DNA of 64,000 nucleotides from Arctopsyche grandis (GCF_051622035.1 NC_135358.1:10023001-10087000); one strand, 5' to 3'. Positions 24,600 to 35,690 are shown, counted from the stretch's first letter. Translations and numbers: made by a program. The notes: generated by a model not told the origin, from the letters alone.

Positions 24600-25565
24600 T
24601 ACTATCGCTTTAGAGAAAGATAATTTTATTTATTTAATAGTTTTGGACCATTGTGGCATTACAGGAAGAACCTAATGCGCCACAATGGCCTACATTTGAA
24701 AAAGATATAAAAACATGATATAAAAACAAGTAAACTGTAAATAAAGAAAAAAAGCAAAAGCAGAAAACATGGTAAAATAAAATAATAAAAAAAAAGTAAC
24801 AAAAGGAAAATAATACATCATTCAGAGAGAAAAAAATAACAAAAGTGTAAAAATTAAAAATAAAATCCATAATTCCCATTCTTTGTTTACACTGAACAAA
24901 ATTAAAATAGTATATAAAAATATACAAAGGAGAAAGAAAAAGTAAAATAAAATAAAACAAAATATAAATAAAAATAAAATCACAGCGAGGCCCAAATGGA
25001 AGAGAGTAGATTAAGATTCCACTCATTCATCACATTCAAATTAAGAAAGTAATGATGAGCGCAGGTTACCAGATAAATATGTTAAAATAATATCCGATAA
25101 TCTACGCTCCCCAAGGTGGAAAATATCACATTCAGGGACAGCATATCCATAATTCCCATTCTTTGTTTACACTAAACAAAATTAAAATAGTATATAAAAA
25201 TATACAAAGGAAAAAGAAAAAGTAAAATAAAATAAAAATAAAATCACAGCGAGGCCCAAATGGAAGAGAGTAGATTAAGATTCCACTCATTCATCACATT
25301 CAAATTAAGAAAGTAATGATGAGCGCAGGTTACCAGATAAATATGTTAAAATAATATCCGATAATCTACGCTCCCCAAGGTGGAAAATATCACATTCAGG
25401 GACAGCAGCAACGATTTCATTGAGAAGTCGAATAGCTCTTGGAATAGGAGCCATTCGAAAAAGAACTGTGCGTGCAGCAGGTACAACCATCAAATGATGA
25501 TGTCTACCACGCACATAATTATTAGGGACATAAAGTCCCAACTGTTCCAGCAACAACGGGCATGA
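24600..25565 (-). mobile_element. 5'-truncated non-LTR retrotransposon with duplicated 3'UTR
   Basis: Minus strand. The frame 25556-25305 contains VPAARTVLFRMAPIPRAIRLLN and PECDIFHL, the C-terminal signature of an insect LINE ORF2 family (R/x-A-P-x-P-R-A-x-R...L-N then E-x-D-x-F). The 3'UTR follows, with a roughly 280-bp segment present twice (24865-25144 and 25145-25407). It ends in a hairpin (24649-24687) and a short A-rich tail toward 24600. The 5' part with RT is absent. Confidence 0.7.
24865..25407. repeat. Tandem duplication, period about 280 bp
   Basis: Two head-to-tail copies, from atccataattcccattcttt to aatatcacattcagggacagca, with only scattered substitutions and one roughly 17-bp length change in the A-rich part. 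It spans the LINE stop codon region and 3'UTR; the second copy runs into the frame. Confidence 0.85.
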
Positions 25566-25729
25566 TGTATTACCATGACGTATTTTATTTATGTATATCT
25601 AAAATAGGTATACCTAATATAAAAAAATAAAATAAAATGGAAATCAAACAAAGGCATATCTTCACCATAATGAATAAACATTCGAAATACGTAAAAGGTC
25701 ACAGTGACAAAGATGCGAAAGGCAAATAA

Positions 25730-26420
25730 GTGAGTGGGGGTGACACGTGCGTTAGTTCACCTGCTATTTGGATAAACAACGGGCCGTGTTAAGCTCTATA
25801 CTGAGAGGGCCCCAGTGTCAACCGGGCGCATCTCTCGGGGGCCAATTATGCTTAATTGTGGGGCCCCCGCAGCCTCGTCGCTGGTCCGACGGCTCTCTTT
25901 ACAATGTCGGGGGCCCCGTGTCACCAGCCCTGGCCCTTAGACAAACCGACTCTCCTTAATTGGCCTGGGACAAGGAGGTGTCCCTCTCGCGACGCGCGTC
26001 CTTCTTCGGAAACATTCCACGCATCCTCCGCGAAACTCAAACAAACATTTCTTTCCTTTATTCCATTTGTTTCTGTCTTTCATTTTTTTTTTTTTTTTTG
26101 GAGGGCGAGATTCGGTCATTATCGCTATAAGTTTATTATACGTGTGGGGTGGAAGAGTAAATACTCGGCAGGCAATAAATATTGCTCGTGCGCGTGTGTG
26201 TGGGAGGATTAGGGGAGGGTCCCCTCTGGAAATCTGCGGACAGTTTGTTCACCGTCCGGCACGTTATCTTTATTGGTCCATTAGATACGTTCAGACACTG
26301 ACGCGCGGTGTCCAAATTGTTCACGGTTGATTTATTGGAGACACGTTCGACGTGTGTTCGCCCCCACGGAAAGAAAAGTCGAGGAAAAAGAGACACTTTT
26401 AATGCTGTGAATGGTGGTGG
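25730..26420. promoter_or_regulatory. GC-rich island, candidate regulatory element
   Basis: Strong GC enrichment with repeated ggggcccc words (25808, 25860, 25908) and homeodomain-like TTAATTG (25851, 25955 areas), then a T18 tract (26083-26100) and a second CpG-rich block. Overlapping frames on both strands are composition artefacts. Confidence 0.35.
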
Positions 26421-26519
26421 AAAATCTTACTTTTCTCGCCGAGTTTTTTTCTCTCTCGTTGTGATTGATTGTATTATGCGAATAGTAGATCTTCAAATGA
26501 ATCTACTTTAGTTAATATT

Positions 26520-27815
26520 ATAATATACGCATTTATTAACTTTAATACCATGTATAAATGCAGGTATTTTCATTCATAAGTATGTCGGAATATTCTTCAC
26601 TTTTTTTTAGATTTTTTTGGTTTTCCAATAAGTACATACAAGTCTCACGCTAATGCTATAGTTTATTTTTTAAATTTAAAATTAGGTTGAAAATACATAC
26701 TAAACATATATATACCTCGACTGTAAGAGGGTGCAATGTTTTATTAGGTTTATCGGTTTTAAGAAATATAGTAATAAAATATTTTAAAGAAATATTAATA
26801 TGTAATATATAATTTCGAAAGAGACTTTGTATGTAAGAAACATTGGTTGGGAATTTCGTAAAAAAGTCAAAATTTCTATGACGACGAGTTGATTTTTTTT
26901 TCGATTCAAATAAATTTAATAAAAAAACAAATGAATATTTACTATTAGATTCACCATGTTTAAAATACTGAGTGAAGCTGGGTAAAACAACTAGTATATA
27001 ATATATATAAAAACGCACGCGATGTATGTTTGTGGGTATGTGCGATTGCATCGACAAGTATGGAGATTTCAAAAACACGAATTTTAGAATACCAGAAGTA
27101 TACGTTATGCATAGGGATGTGGCGTGACGATCGATTGTGTCGAGGAGACGTGGGGAAATGGGGTAGTGGGGAATTGGGGGGTGTGGAGCGTCTGACATGT
27201 GCTCCTGATATTGAGCACCTGACTTAGAACGGATGACGTCAGCGTCAGATAAGCTGAGCGTACACACCTACACATCTGCAACGAATCCTTTTCCTGAGTC
27301 TACATACCTCGTTCAACTTGCAATATGTCAAGACCCTTTTTAGACAAGGTTTATTTTGTCGTAAAGTTTTATATAGTGAAATACTTATTTTACGAGATAA
27401 ACATATATTATTAAAAAAATATACTAAGAATTGATTTTTAAACATTTTAAAAATATTTTTAAGATGTGTTAATAGCTTAAAAATCTATAAATGATTACAA
27501 TATGTCTCGTTTAAAGATATTATATACATGTATACAAAAAACATTTTTTTACACAATATACAAACATACATACTCCTGTTGAGAAAACGAAATATTGAAA
27601 GTTCGTAGAACGGAGCGCACCGCTTTTTCCTACATGTTGTGGAAAGTCTTTCTGAAACCGCAAGCTCAATGAGGATGAAGATGTTCGTGCGTCTTGCGGT
27701 CCATGGATTGCGCAGTATCCGCCTCCAACATTTCGAAGGCATCTTAGATAAAAATTAAAACTTTTTTAGTCTTTGAGATGCTTATATTGCAGTTTTGCCC
27801 CATTAAATATTATAG
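26520..27815. other. AT-rich intergenic DNA around a Helitron-like relic
   Basis: Apart from the Helitron-like piece at 26810-26994 nothing is recognised. A G-rich patch at 27130-27185 (gtggggaaatggggtagtggggaattgggggg) might form a quadruplex. No gene supported. Confidence 0.35.
26810..26994 (+). mobile_element. Helitron-like non-autonomous element, 3' part
   Basis: Body ttcgaaagagactttgtatgta...tcgattcaaataaatttaataaaaaaacaaatgaat, then the hairpin gagtgaagctgggtaaaacaa and terminal CTAG (26991-26994) followed by T, the 3' terminus expected for Helitrons. The same architecture occurs at 55690-55872. The 5' border is uncertain. Confidence 0.6.
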
Positions 27816-27817
27816 TA

Positions 27818-28540
27818 CAGGTTTTCCACCTCAAATAAAATATTTTCCATTTCAAATAAAATATTTTCCATTTCAAATGAAATATTTTTCATTTCAAATT
27901 AATACAGTTTTTAAATAACATTTTATTATTTTCATATTTACATGTAATCATTATTCTGATTCATTATTAATTCATTATTAAGTTTATGTTTGGAAAAGAG
28001 ATAAAACAGGAATAAGAGAAAATTAAATGATTACATAACGCTTTTAGCATACATACGTATATAATAATTTATAACACTTCTTTAGCAGCTGCTGCAGGCA
28101 ATTTCCTATACATATTCATGTAGTATTTATTGCAATTTGTCGATGTAACAGTGGAGACAGACTTTTGTATGATCTACACCAAATTTAATCAGATCGATGG
28201 GTACGCAAACTAATTCCTGGCAGAACATTTAATCTTAGAAAATACTTATTCAATGGTGAGTATGGAGGTAAGAAAATTAAAAAATGATTTGAACGTTCAA
28301 CCAGCTCACGCATTTCAGGGATATGGTGGATGCTGGCGTTGTCTAACACTAACGATACTTTTTCAAGATCATTTTTTTCTAATTTCTGCAACCATCTTTC
28401 TAGAAAGTCGCAAAAAATATTGGAATTAACTGTGGAGTGCTCAATAATTTCATGCCACACAATTCCATCAATATTCATTGCCGAAATCAATAAAAAATTA
28501 ATTTGAAATGGAAAATATTTAATTTGAGGTGGAAAACCTG
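27818..28540 (-). mobile_element. Internally deleted Tc1/mariner (IS630-type) element
   Basis: Ends CAGGTTTTCCACCTCAAAT match as inverted repeats over about 40 bp with one mismatch; each is flanked by TA (27816-27817 and 28541-28542), the Tc1/mariner target duplication. Total 723 bp. Three subrepeats of ATTTTCCATTTCAAAT lie inside the left end. It carries a broken transposase frame. Confidence 0.85.
28069..28499 (-). pseudogene. Tc1/mariner transposase remnant
   Basis: The minus frame from about 28499 gives ISAMNIDGIVWHE, then LVLDNASIHH (second catalytic Asp of the DDE fold) and FLPPYSPLN (the turn before the third acid). After that the frame fails: the expected N-P-I-E segment is missing. 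A plausible C-terminus (NKYYMNMYRKLP, stop near 28069) appears in another frame. The N-terminal helix-turn-helix and first Asp are deleted up to the inverted repeat. Not functional. Confidence 0.8.
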
Positions 28541-28697
28541 TATGCTAATATTGGAGTAAAGATTCGACCGGCCAATTGTGCAGATAAGATATCTTTCATC
28601 ATTATAAAAATGTAATTATTCAATGATGTGAAGCGGATATCTATATACATATATAAAAATGAATATCTGTCTGTGTATCTCGAATAGGCTCCTAAGA

Positions 28698-29055
28698 CAC
28701 ATGTTTACGTTGGTAACCAGCTTGCGCGCACGCATACCAACGTACAAATACATTACGTACCATTCATACCAACCTGACATTACGTACCACTCATAACAAT
28801 CCTAGATATGTATATACATAAATCAATGTTTGTATGTCTGTCACGTATGCGTTCATATACTTTACTATAATTTATGAAAGTATGAAGCGCCAGTGTGTAG
28901 TTAAGGAAATGTTTACGTTGGTAACCGACTTGCGCGCACGCATTGCTAACGAACAAATACATTACGTACCACTCATACCAACCTGACATTACGTACCACT
29001 CATAACAATGTTTGTCTGTCTGTCACGTATGCGTTCCTATACTGTACTAGAATTT
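28698..29055. repeat. Tandem duplication, period about 210 bp
   Basis: The unit begins catgtttacgttggtaacc.gcttgcgcgcacgcat at 28698 and again at about 28911, each followed by acaaatacattacgtaccac and tctgtcacgtatgcgttc. The copies differ by small indels. It lies inside the Helitron-like element. Confidence 0.75.
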
Positions 29056-29374
29056 AATTAGATTATTAAGTATTAATTTGAAACTGAAACATTCACTTAT
29101 CGAAACGCATCGAGAAACGGAAACGGGAACGGGAATTGCATGCGTTATTGTACGATGGAACGATGGAACTTTCAGGATTTGTTGTATGCATGTCGGGGAA
29201 GATTACTGCGAAAAAAAATCACCCAAAAACGAGAAGGGAAACGAGAAAAATGGGTATGAGTGTCATTGCAACGTAATAATTTCAAAAGTTTTCGCGTCGC
29301 GATCTGCGTTGTTAGGTAAAATAAACAAACAATTGCATTATTTCAAATGTGTTCGCTGCCTGCGTTTTTTCGAC

Positions 29375-30090
29375 AAATTTTTTATTTTTATTTTTTATTT
29401 TATTTTACATATATACCAGGAAGGCCTTACAGGTAAACCCCAATGCGCCTTCCTGACCAATTACAAATTTACAAATTACAATTCAGCATTTTTTTTTTAT
29501 ATAAATCAATGACTTGCGAAACACTGTAAAACTCGTAAATCAATGAGACATCTATTAATTTGTACACAAACTTATTTTATTTTATTTTATTTTTTTTTTA
29601 TTTTTTTTTTTGGTGGTAAATCATCACCAGCGATATCGTTGCTCTTCAGATCATGTACGGGCACTACGGAATCATCACTCCGTCCCCAAAATTGTGAATT
29701 GGGCTTCTGAATCTCTCACATTCAGAACACCAATTCGTGAGGCTTTTTTCGCTTTAAACGCCTCTGCTGGTGAGTTGTGTCCAATAGCTGCAACGCTTCT
29801 ATGTTAGGGTGACTTATTTTATTGTACATTAATTAATAACAAATCATAGGTGACATATCGTATAGGAGGGATTTTTAGACATTTTTTTTTCTGGGAACCG
29901 TTTCAACAATGAAATCAGAGAAAATTGGCAAACTCTGATAGGAAACGATCAACCTGAAGTCACAAATCCAGGTCTAACCAACAGCATACTCTGAAAAATC
30001 CATTTTCATTCGAGGCTCGGACCCAGGGATCGAACCCGCCGCCTCTCAACGCTAAGCAGAAGCTTAACGACCGAGCTATGCTGCTGGCTA
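29375..30090 (-). mobile_element. tRNA-derived SINE, copy S1 (interrupted by a LINE)
   Basis: Minus strand. Head at 30090-30010 resembles a tRNA promoter: A-box-like TAGCTCGGTCG (about 30068-30078) and B box GGTTCGATCCC (30026-30036). Body: aaccgtttcaacaatgaaatcag and ggcaaactctgataggaa (also at 19950-20000 and 40525-40570). 3' end: perfect hairpin AGGAAGGC/GCCTTCCT (29418-29454), then an A-rich tail (29375-29408). A LINE fragment splits it at 29582-29811. Confidence 0.8.
29582..29811 (-). mobile_element. LINE 3' fragment inserted in the SINE
   Basis: Flanked by a perfect 12-bp TSD ACTTATTTTATT (29570-29581 and 29812-29823). Minus orientation with an A-rich tail beside the left TSD, as in target-primed reverse transcription. 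The insert reads a short open C-terminus containing GHNSPAEAFKAKKASRIGVL and a stop TGA. The parent element family is not recognised. Severely 5'-truncated (230 bp). Confidence 0.75.
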
Positions 30091-30092
30091 AA

Positions 30093-30146
30093 TGGGAACG
30101 GGAACGAGAACGGGAACGGGAACGGGAATGGGAATGGGAACGGCTA
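30093..30146. repeat. GGGAAC hexamer microsatellite
   Basis: About nine units of GGGAAC/GGGAAT/GAGAAC directly before the Helitron-like 3' end. A related run (cgggaacgggaattg) at 29117-29131 flanks the other side of the SINE, so the array was probably split by that insertion. Confidence 0.8.
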
Positions 30147-30164
30147 ATGGGTTCAGCTAGTTCT

Positions 30165-31080
30165 TTTATAAATTCATTGAATGTATTTGTCGTTTTTCAT
30201 CAGATAAGTCTAGTACAAGTGTACGTGTATTTAGGTATAATAAAAACGTGTAAGGACGATTGAACACGTTGTTCCGTAACAACATTACATCAGTGGGTAG
30301 ATAGACAATGGCGTTAAGCCGCCATTTGTCCTGCGATGGCGGCCCTCCAATGTGCCCTCCCAATAATCCACTTACACTCCCGTCTCTAACTGACTGAGAT
30401 GATCTCGTTTCGACGCGAGCTTTTTTAGCCGCAGCGAGCTTACAAAAGCTCCCCCTTCCGCGCTATACTCCAATTCGTATAAGCTCCCGTTCTTCCGTCG
30501 GGATTTTTTTTACAACGTTTTCACTCTTTTACAAAATCCTTTTCGCTTGAATCGCGCTTTAAAAGCGTCTCTTGCTCACAGACTGGGAACGAAAACGTTT
30601 GTAGAGGGATAATAGGTGTTGTCATCCTCCCAAAGCTGCAGTATTTTCACCAGAAGATAATTTCGTTTATATTTAAACATATTTTCTGTTTTTCAGTTAC
30701 GGCTACATTTGATTTATTTTCTAGTCTATTTTTGTAGGTAATTTTTCAATGAAAATTAGTTTTATTGCTCTCGTAGTTCATCAACCTAATATCCACTCCC
30801 AACTTCTTTGCTTTCGTTAGTATGCTCTGATATAACATTCGAGTATTTCCTTTGTTCGTTTGCCTCCGTTTTATCTTACGAAATGTTTCAGCAATGCAGT
30901 AGATATACATACATATGTAGTATCTACCATCTCGGTTCTACTTTCAAGCGTGTGTTTGTCTTTCGATCTTTTCTTGTTTTTGAAACATTACATTATTTTA
31001 TGTTTTTCTGCTTATGGATGATTTCATGTACATAAATATGTATAGTTTTTTAGCTATGAACATACAAATACACATATGAA
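30165..31080. other. Intergenic with a moderate GC patch
   Basis: 30340-30600 is GC-richer (tcgtttcgacgcgagct, cgcagcgagcttac) and may be a regulatory island. The remainder is AT-rich with no recognised feature. Confidence 0.3.
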
Positions 31081-31086
31081 CGTATC

Positions 31087-31335
31087 GGTTACCGGAAATA
31101 TGCACTAAATTGCACGGAATAGTGGCGCAGTTTCGAGAAGTCCTAAGTTTCAAAGGCGCTCAAAAATAACTTACGCAATAGAATTCCACAAAACAAGTTT
31201 AGCACCCTCGGGTGACATACAAATACCCCTTGACGCTTTTTTGTGGAATTCTATTGCGTTAGTTCTCCTTGAGTATCTTTGAATGTTTGGATGTCTCGAG
31301 AGTGCAACTATCTCGAGTGCATTTTTCCGGTCACC
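31087..31335. mobile_element. MITE family C, copy 1
   Basis: 249-bp element with inverted tips GGTTACCGGAAA / TTTCCGGTCACC and inner inverted CGCAATAGAATTCCACAAA (31172-31190; complement 31242-31260). A perfect 9-bp TSD GAACGTATC is present at 31078-31086 and 31336-31344, consistent with a MULE-type element. Second copy at 52862-53072. Confidence 0.85.
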
Positions 31336-31344
31336 GAACGTATC

Positions 31345-32420
31345 ACATACAAATAAAATAAAATAAAATCCGACATTGGCGCCGTCGACACCAACAATAT
31401 TACTTACAATATTATATAAGTAATATTGACGACCCCATTTGAAATTATTTGATAGAAATATAGAAAGACGTATTTATTTATTTGAAAATACTTGGGAGAG
31501 GCAGCATAGCATACCTAAGGGTTTTTTTTAATTATAATAGCAAAACATATATAAAATAAAATAAATACAAGAATCAAAATAAAATTTAAAGTTAAATTAA
31601 AATTAGTGAAATGAAATAAAAATAAAAAAGAACAAGAAGAAAAAACAAAAAAAAGAAGAAATACAAAAAACCCATTAATTTTTAGGAAATCGTCAAGTGT
31701 ATTTTTTAAGAGGTTTAAGCTACTAATTCATATGGTAGACTGTTCCAAATTTTAACTACTTAATTTATAAACAAAGTATTCTCTAATTATTTTGTATAAA
31801 CATCTTTTTAGAGTCTGAGAGGACTTTAGGAAGTTATTCATGGGATAATTGTGGTAGTTGTTTATAATATTGTAAATACTCATTTTCATATTCATCGTTG
31901 TTTTAAATGATTCATGTTCCAAATTCAATGGATTTTCTCACAAACAACAGAACGAAGATAAATTTGAACAGTTTGAAATGCTCCAGATTGACTTCCTCCC
32001 ACTCCCTACATACAGAGCGTGGCTATTCTTCGCCACTCTTTGTGGTAAATCCCCTATAATTCAATGATAACATCGACAAATAAAGGAGGATTTGCGTCGA
32101 ACGTTGAAAAAAAACTAGCAAATCTGCAGAATAGCCGAGCGAAAGAAGCGCTTGTGCAGCAATTTGCTTTTTGATCCCTGGATTTTCGACCGTTTGATGT
32201 TAAGGCAAAGAAAATCGCCGAATCCTCCCTATATACTTGCGTCAATTGTACGCATAAAATTTTATTTAAAAATAAATTGCTTTCGAGTTTTAATTTACCT
32301 TGAGCCAATTCTATAATACTTTGTGCACGTAGATATAGCAAATAAACGGCGTTGTATCCTCTCGAAAAGGTATACGACAGTTAGGATTTGCAGCACGGTA
32401 ACAGCTCGTATATTTATCCT
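31345..32420. other. A-rich low-complexity stretch and unassigned DNA
   Basis: An imperfect palindrome acaatattacttacaata...taagtaatattg lies at 31395-31430. 31540-31680 is A-rich (aaaataaa, agaaga units). 31680-32050 has a LINE-3'UTR-like look but no frame. No gene supported. Confidence 0.35.
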
Positions 32421-32900
32421 GTGAATAAGGGGATGGGGAGGTGGAAAAGCAGGAGGTTCATGACGGCGACTCGGCCAAAGGCCACCGTTGGAATTTTTCG
32501 GTCTATTTATTTTTAAAATACAAATAAAACGATGGAGGAAGGGGGGGAGGTAAAACCGGAGCGGTCAAGGGGAGTTTCGCGTCCCTATTTAATTACCAAA
32601 TATGCCCCGTACGGCAGGGGCGTCCGTTTAATTTACCCGACTGCAGGGTGGAGGCCGAGAGGTCATGGGGTAGGGTCCAGGGCGACGGCACTTCAGACGG
32701 GCACCGAACAAAAGAATTTAATAATATAAAACGAGCAGAGTCGCGCGGCATTAGTGTAAACGTGTAAAGTATTCGGACGCTGGTAGGGCTATTTACAGCG
32801 GCATTATTCGGTCCAAATGAAAGCTCGCATACCTGGTGGTATGCCGGCCCTGGGGCCAAGGACGGCCCTGGACTACGTTCGCGCCAATAGTCAACTTTTA
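32420..32900. promoter_or_regulatory. GC-rich island, candidate regulatory element
   Basis: Unique-looking GC-rich block with ggggaggtggaaaagcagg, gtttaatttacccgactgcaggg and ggtatgccggccctggggcc. Short frames on both strands overlap it, none with splice logic. Confidence 0.3.
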
Positions 32901-33339
32901 CGCGCCCCTATGGCGTAGATAATACAACAATACCTTGGAGAAGAGAAAACTACTGCAATTAATGAAAAAATGAAAAGTATGTAGTTACATATGTTTGTAT
33001 ATATCAAATACATAAAATTTATGTAAATAATTCGAAAATTGAATTTTTATATTAAATATTTTTAACCACTAAAAATCAGAGAAAGTCACTAATTAACAGT
33101 GTTTGGAACTCAACAGCCTATATAGGGGCCGCGCTTAACAGCCAATGAGGTCTCGCGACTAATCGACCAATAGATTTCACTGCTTGGGTGTACAGGAAGG
33201 AATTGTTTTGTGGATTCACTCAGTGAGAACAAACTCACGTTTAATCAAAGGCCCATCGACGTCCTAAAGATGCATATAGGCTAAGTTAGTTTAAATTTTA
33301 GAATTAAGTAGTCGTAGATAGTCTTAGCTTAAGATAACT

Positions 33340-33810
33340 ACCTCAGTTACATATAATAATTATAATTCAATAAATTGAAAATTTCTAACAAAATGGACTG
33401 TTTTAATAATTTAAGCTTTATTGATTATTAAAACTAGTTTTTAGAAAATTTTGAAATAAGTGAACTCTAAACGTTAAATGAAAATAAAGTCTTCTTCTAT
33501 TTCGATGAAAATATTCATTCAGTTTGGGGTGAATGCAAAAGCGTTATTCGTGTCGTGATCAAAAACTTTATTTTCATGTTACGTAATTTCAATTAATTAT
33601 TGAATCGTTAAGTATTCTATAAAATACTCTTAAAAGTTAGTATTTCACTATCATTCAATTGTCAAAAATTATTATTTCACTAAAAAGTAATTTTCGTAGT
33701 GAAAATATAACTACATATACCCAGTGAATGTGTAATTTGATATGAATTCACTGAAACGTCATTATAATTATGATTTAACTGCTGATATAATTTCACTGAA
33801 ATATGTATAG
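33340..33810. repeat. Repeat family F, copy 1 (half element)
   Basis: Collinear with 37946-38405: shared ttattgattattaaaactag, aattaattattgaatcg, aagtattctataaaat, cagtgaatgtgtaatt and gatatgaattcactgaaacg. The inverted partner arm seen in the second copy is absent here. Upstream, 33100-33340 contains cctatataggggccgcgc and looks LTR-like, but no TSD or partner was found. Confidence 0.6.
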
Positions 33811-34189
33811 ACTTTGAATGGTTCAAGTTTGTTGTATTTGTTTGAATTCAAATATATTTGAATAATTCAGCTTTGATGATATAATTTCACGTGTTTGTAA
33901 AGATGACATAAGTTGACGTGTTTGTAGAAGAATAAAAGAAACTTCATTTATTTTAAAAATCTATTTTATATTGTCTTTTGTTACATAAAATGTAGATATA
34001 CTTTTAAGACTGTATATAGATATTTCTTATGCAAGAATTTATTTTCAAATTGTAGTGTTCCAAGTTCCTTATATGTAGTAGCAGATAGTCTCAAATTAAC
34101 AGAAATATATAGAGCTTCTTATTAAATATTTTAAATGAAAAATTGAAATGCCAATGTTTGCTTTTACAACAAACGTAGTACAATGTCCG

Positions 34190-34440
34190 GTTAAGAGAGC
34201 GGAGGGTGCGCGCGAGCTTTTCCGTTTTCAAAAAGAACTGTAATTCACGCTGTGCTTACGCCGTGAAAACAATCCCCAGAATTGCACATTGGATTTCAAA
34301 TATGAGAGTGGGTAGCAACCCGATGGGGGCTCTGCAAATGCGAAAATCCCAAACGTTTTTCCCCGGCCGGTTGTAGCTATTTATCGTAAGACACAATGGG
34401 ACCGCCACGATTTAATGCCACTGCCCTAAAAAACAAACCA
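34190..34440. promoter_or_regulatory. GC-richer island, candidate regulatory element
   Basis: A block from gagagcggagggtgcgcgcg to caccacgatttaatgccactg, unlike its AT-rich flanks, without a frame. Function unknown. Confidence 0.25.
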
Positions 34441-34715
34441 AACGACACTTCTTAATTCGCCACACATGTGTGTTATATAAAAGTCGAAAGTAATAACGAA
34501 ACCTTTAAAGTGGGATTTGAACTATTGTTGAAACGTGCAATAATAGCTTTTGTTTTACATTTCAGAAATACATATTCTCATTCGATAACTATTCAATTGT
34601 TTTGAAAATATCATTCAAAAAATGATCCGTATGACAAAAAATACGAATATTAACATTAATAAGACAATATGTAAAAAAAACCTAATTAAGAAATCACCAA
34701 TTCTCTCCGTAAACT

Positions 34716-35010
34716 TTGATCATGGGTATGGCAAAGTGCTCAATCTGCCATAGCGAGAGCGGGGCGAAAATAGAAAAAAACGATCAGAACAGTGTGGACG
34801 ATAGAAAATGCAGTATTTTCGCGCAGGAAAATGCAGTATTTTCAAACTTGTCTATTACGATTATTTTTCACCATGTTAATTGCGGACGTCATTTCCACTT
34901 ACATATATTGATAACCAAACCGAGCAAATTCGCAAAGTTTGAAAACGATCGGATAAAAACCCAAACTTCGTTAGACGACAAAATCGATTCTGAACTAAGA
35001 AGAGGTTAGT
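34716..35010 (+). repeat. Dispersed repeat family L, copy 2
   Basis: 34855-35010 is the complement of 17695-17880. The 97-codon plus frame (34716-35009) may be a decayed mobile-element peptide, since the other copy keeps a short related frame on the corresponding strand. Contains a direct repeat gaaaatgcagtattttc (34804, 34827). Not identified. Confidence 0.45.
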
Positions 35011-35298
35011 AAAAAAAATATTACTATTCAGATTGATTTCTTTTGGAGTTTGTAGGCCAAACGACCGACCACAATGCTAATTATTATATTTTATTTTATT
35101 TCATAGAAGTGACGAGTGCACTTTAAACAGAAAAATACAGTCAATCGATCAATACAATATATAAAGCATTTTATACATTATACAAATACAATAGGAGTCA
35201 TATTGGACAAACTGATATGTATGTGTGTAATCAAGAATCAACAAATTCGATATTAAGCGAATTTGCGATAAGTAATTTCACAAAAGTATGTATGTAGG

Positions 35299-35690
35299 GG
35301 GTCTACCTCATGGGACCGAAAGTGAAAAGCCCGAAAACGCAAATATCAGAAGGCAAAAAATCGAAAGATCTGAAGTCGAAAGATCAAAAAAAAAAAGGGT
35401 GCATGGTAAACGGTACTATGTATATGTATATAATATATGTATATGAGTGGCATGCGGTGAAATTATCTCTCTTTTTGTCATACAGCCTTGTTTAATGTGC
35501 ACGCGCAGAATACGGGAGGAAAAGCCTGTTCCTCTTGTTCCTGTTGTATCCTGCTCGCGCAAATTAAGTGAGGATGTACGACAGGGGGAGAGAGACTTTT
35601 ACTGTACGCCACTGATATGTATACTAACCGTTTTTCACATGTATGCATGGTAAACGAACATTTTCGACTTTTAACATTCGGTGCGGTGAC
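35299..35690. mobile_element. Foldback MITE family D, rearranged copy 2
   Basis: Left end GGTCTACCTCATGGGACCGAAA and arm (cgaaaacgcaaatatcagaag, gggtgcatggtaaacggtac) match 22202-22320; the central cctgttcctcttgttcctgttgtatcctg...cgcaaattaagtga block is retained. The right arm is scrambled, so no clean TSD. Confidence 0.6.

Larger units (their letters stand above)
28640..30160 (+). mobile_element. Helitron-like element, host of a nested SINE and LINE
   Basis: 5' end A|TCTATATACATATATAAAAA (28639/28640), a classical insect Helitron start, and 3' end gggttcagCTAG|T (30157-30160), preceded by a decayed cggctaatggg hairpin arm. Insertion between A and T without duplication fits Helitrons. It holds a duplicated roughly 210-bp unit, GGGAAC repeats and, inserted inside, a SINE (about 29375-30090). 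No Rep/helicase frame, so non-autonomous. Confidence 0.7.

Noticed and set aside
24634..25026. 130-codon Phe/Tyr-rich minus frame
   Set aside because: Read-through of an A-rich LINE 3'UTR; low complexity.
26656..27267. 203-codon minus-strand frame
   Set aside because: Runs antisense through a Helitron-like relic and AT-rich DNA; composition-driven.
30010..30090. Possible tRNA gene
   Set aside because: A/B boxes present but no acceptor-stem pairing; joined to a SINE body, so tRNA-derived rather than a gene.
28640..30160. CRISPR-like array because of repeated units
   Set aside because: Units are a two-copy duplication and a hexamer microsatellite in eukaryotic DNA; no repeat-spacer pattern.
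33099..33391. Solo LTR (TG...CA with TATA-like CCTATATAGGG)
   Set aside because: No target-site duplication or second LTR; the right end merges with repeat family F.
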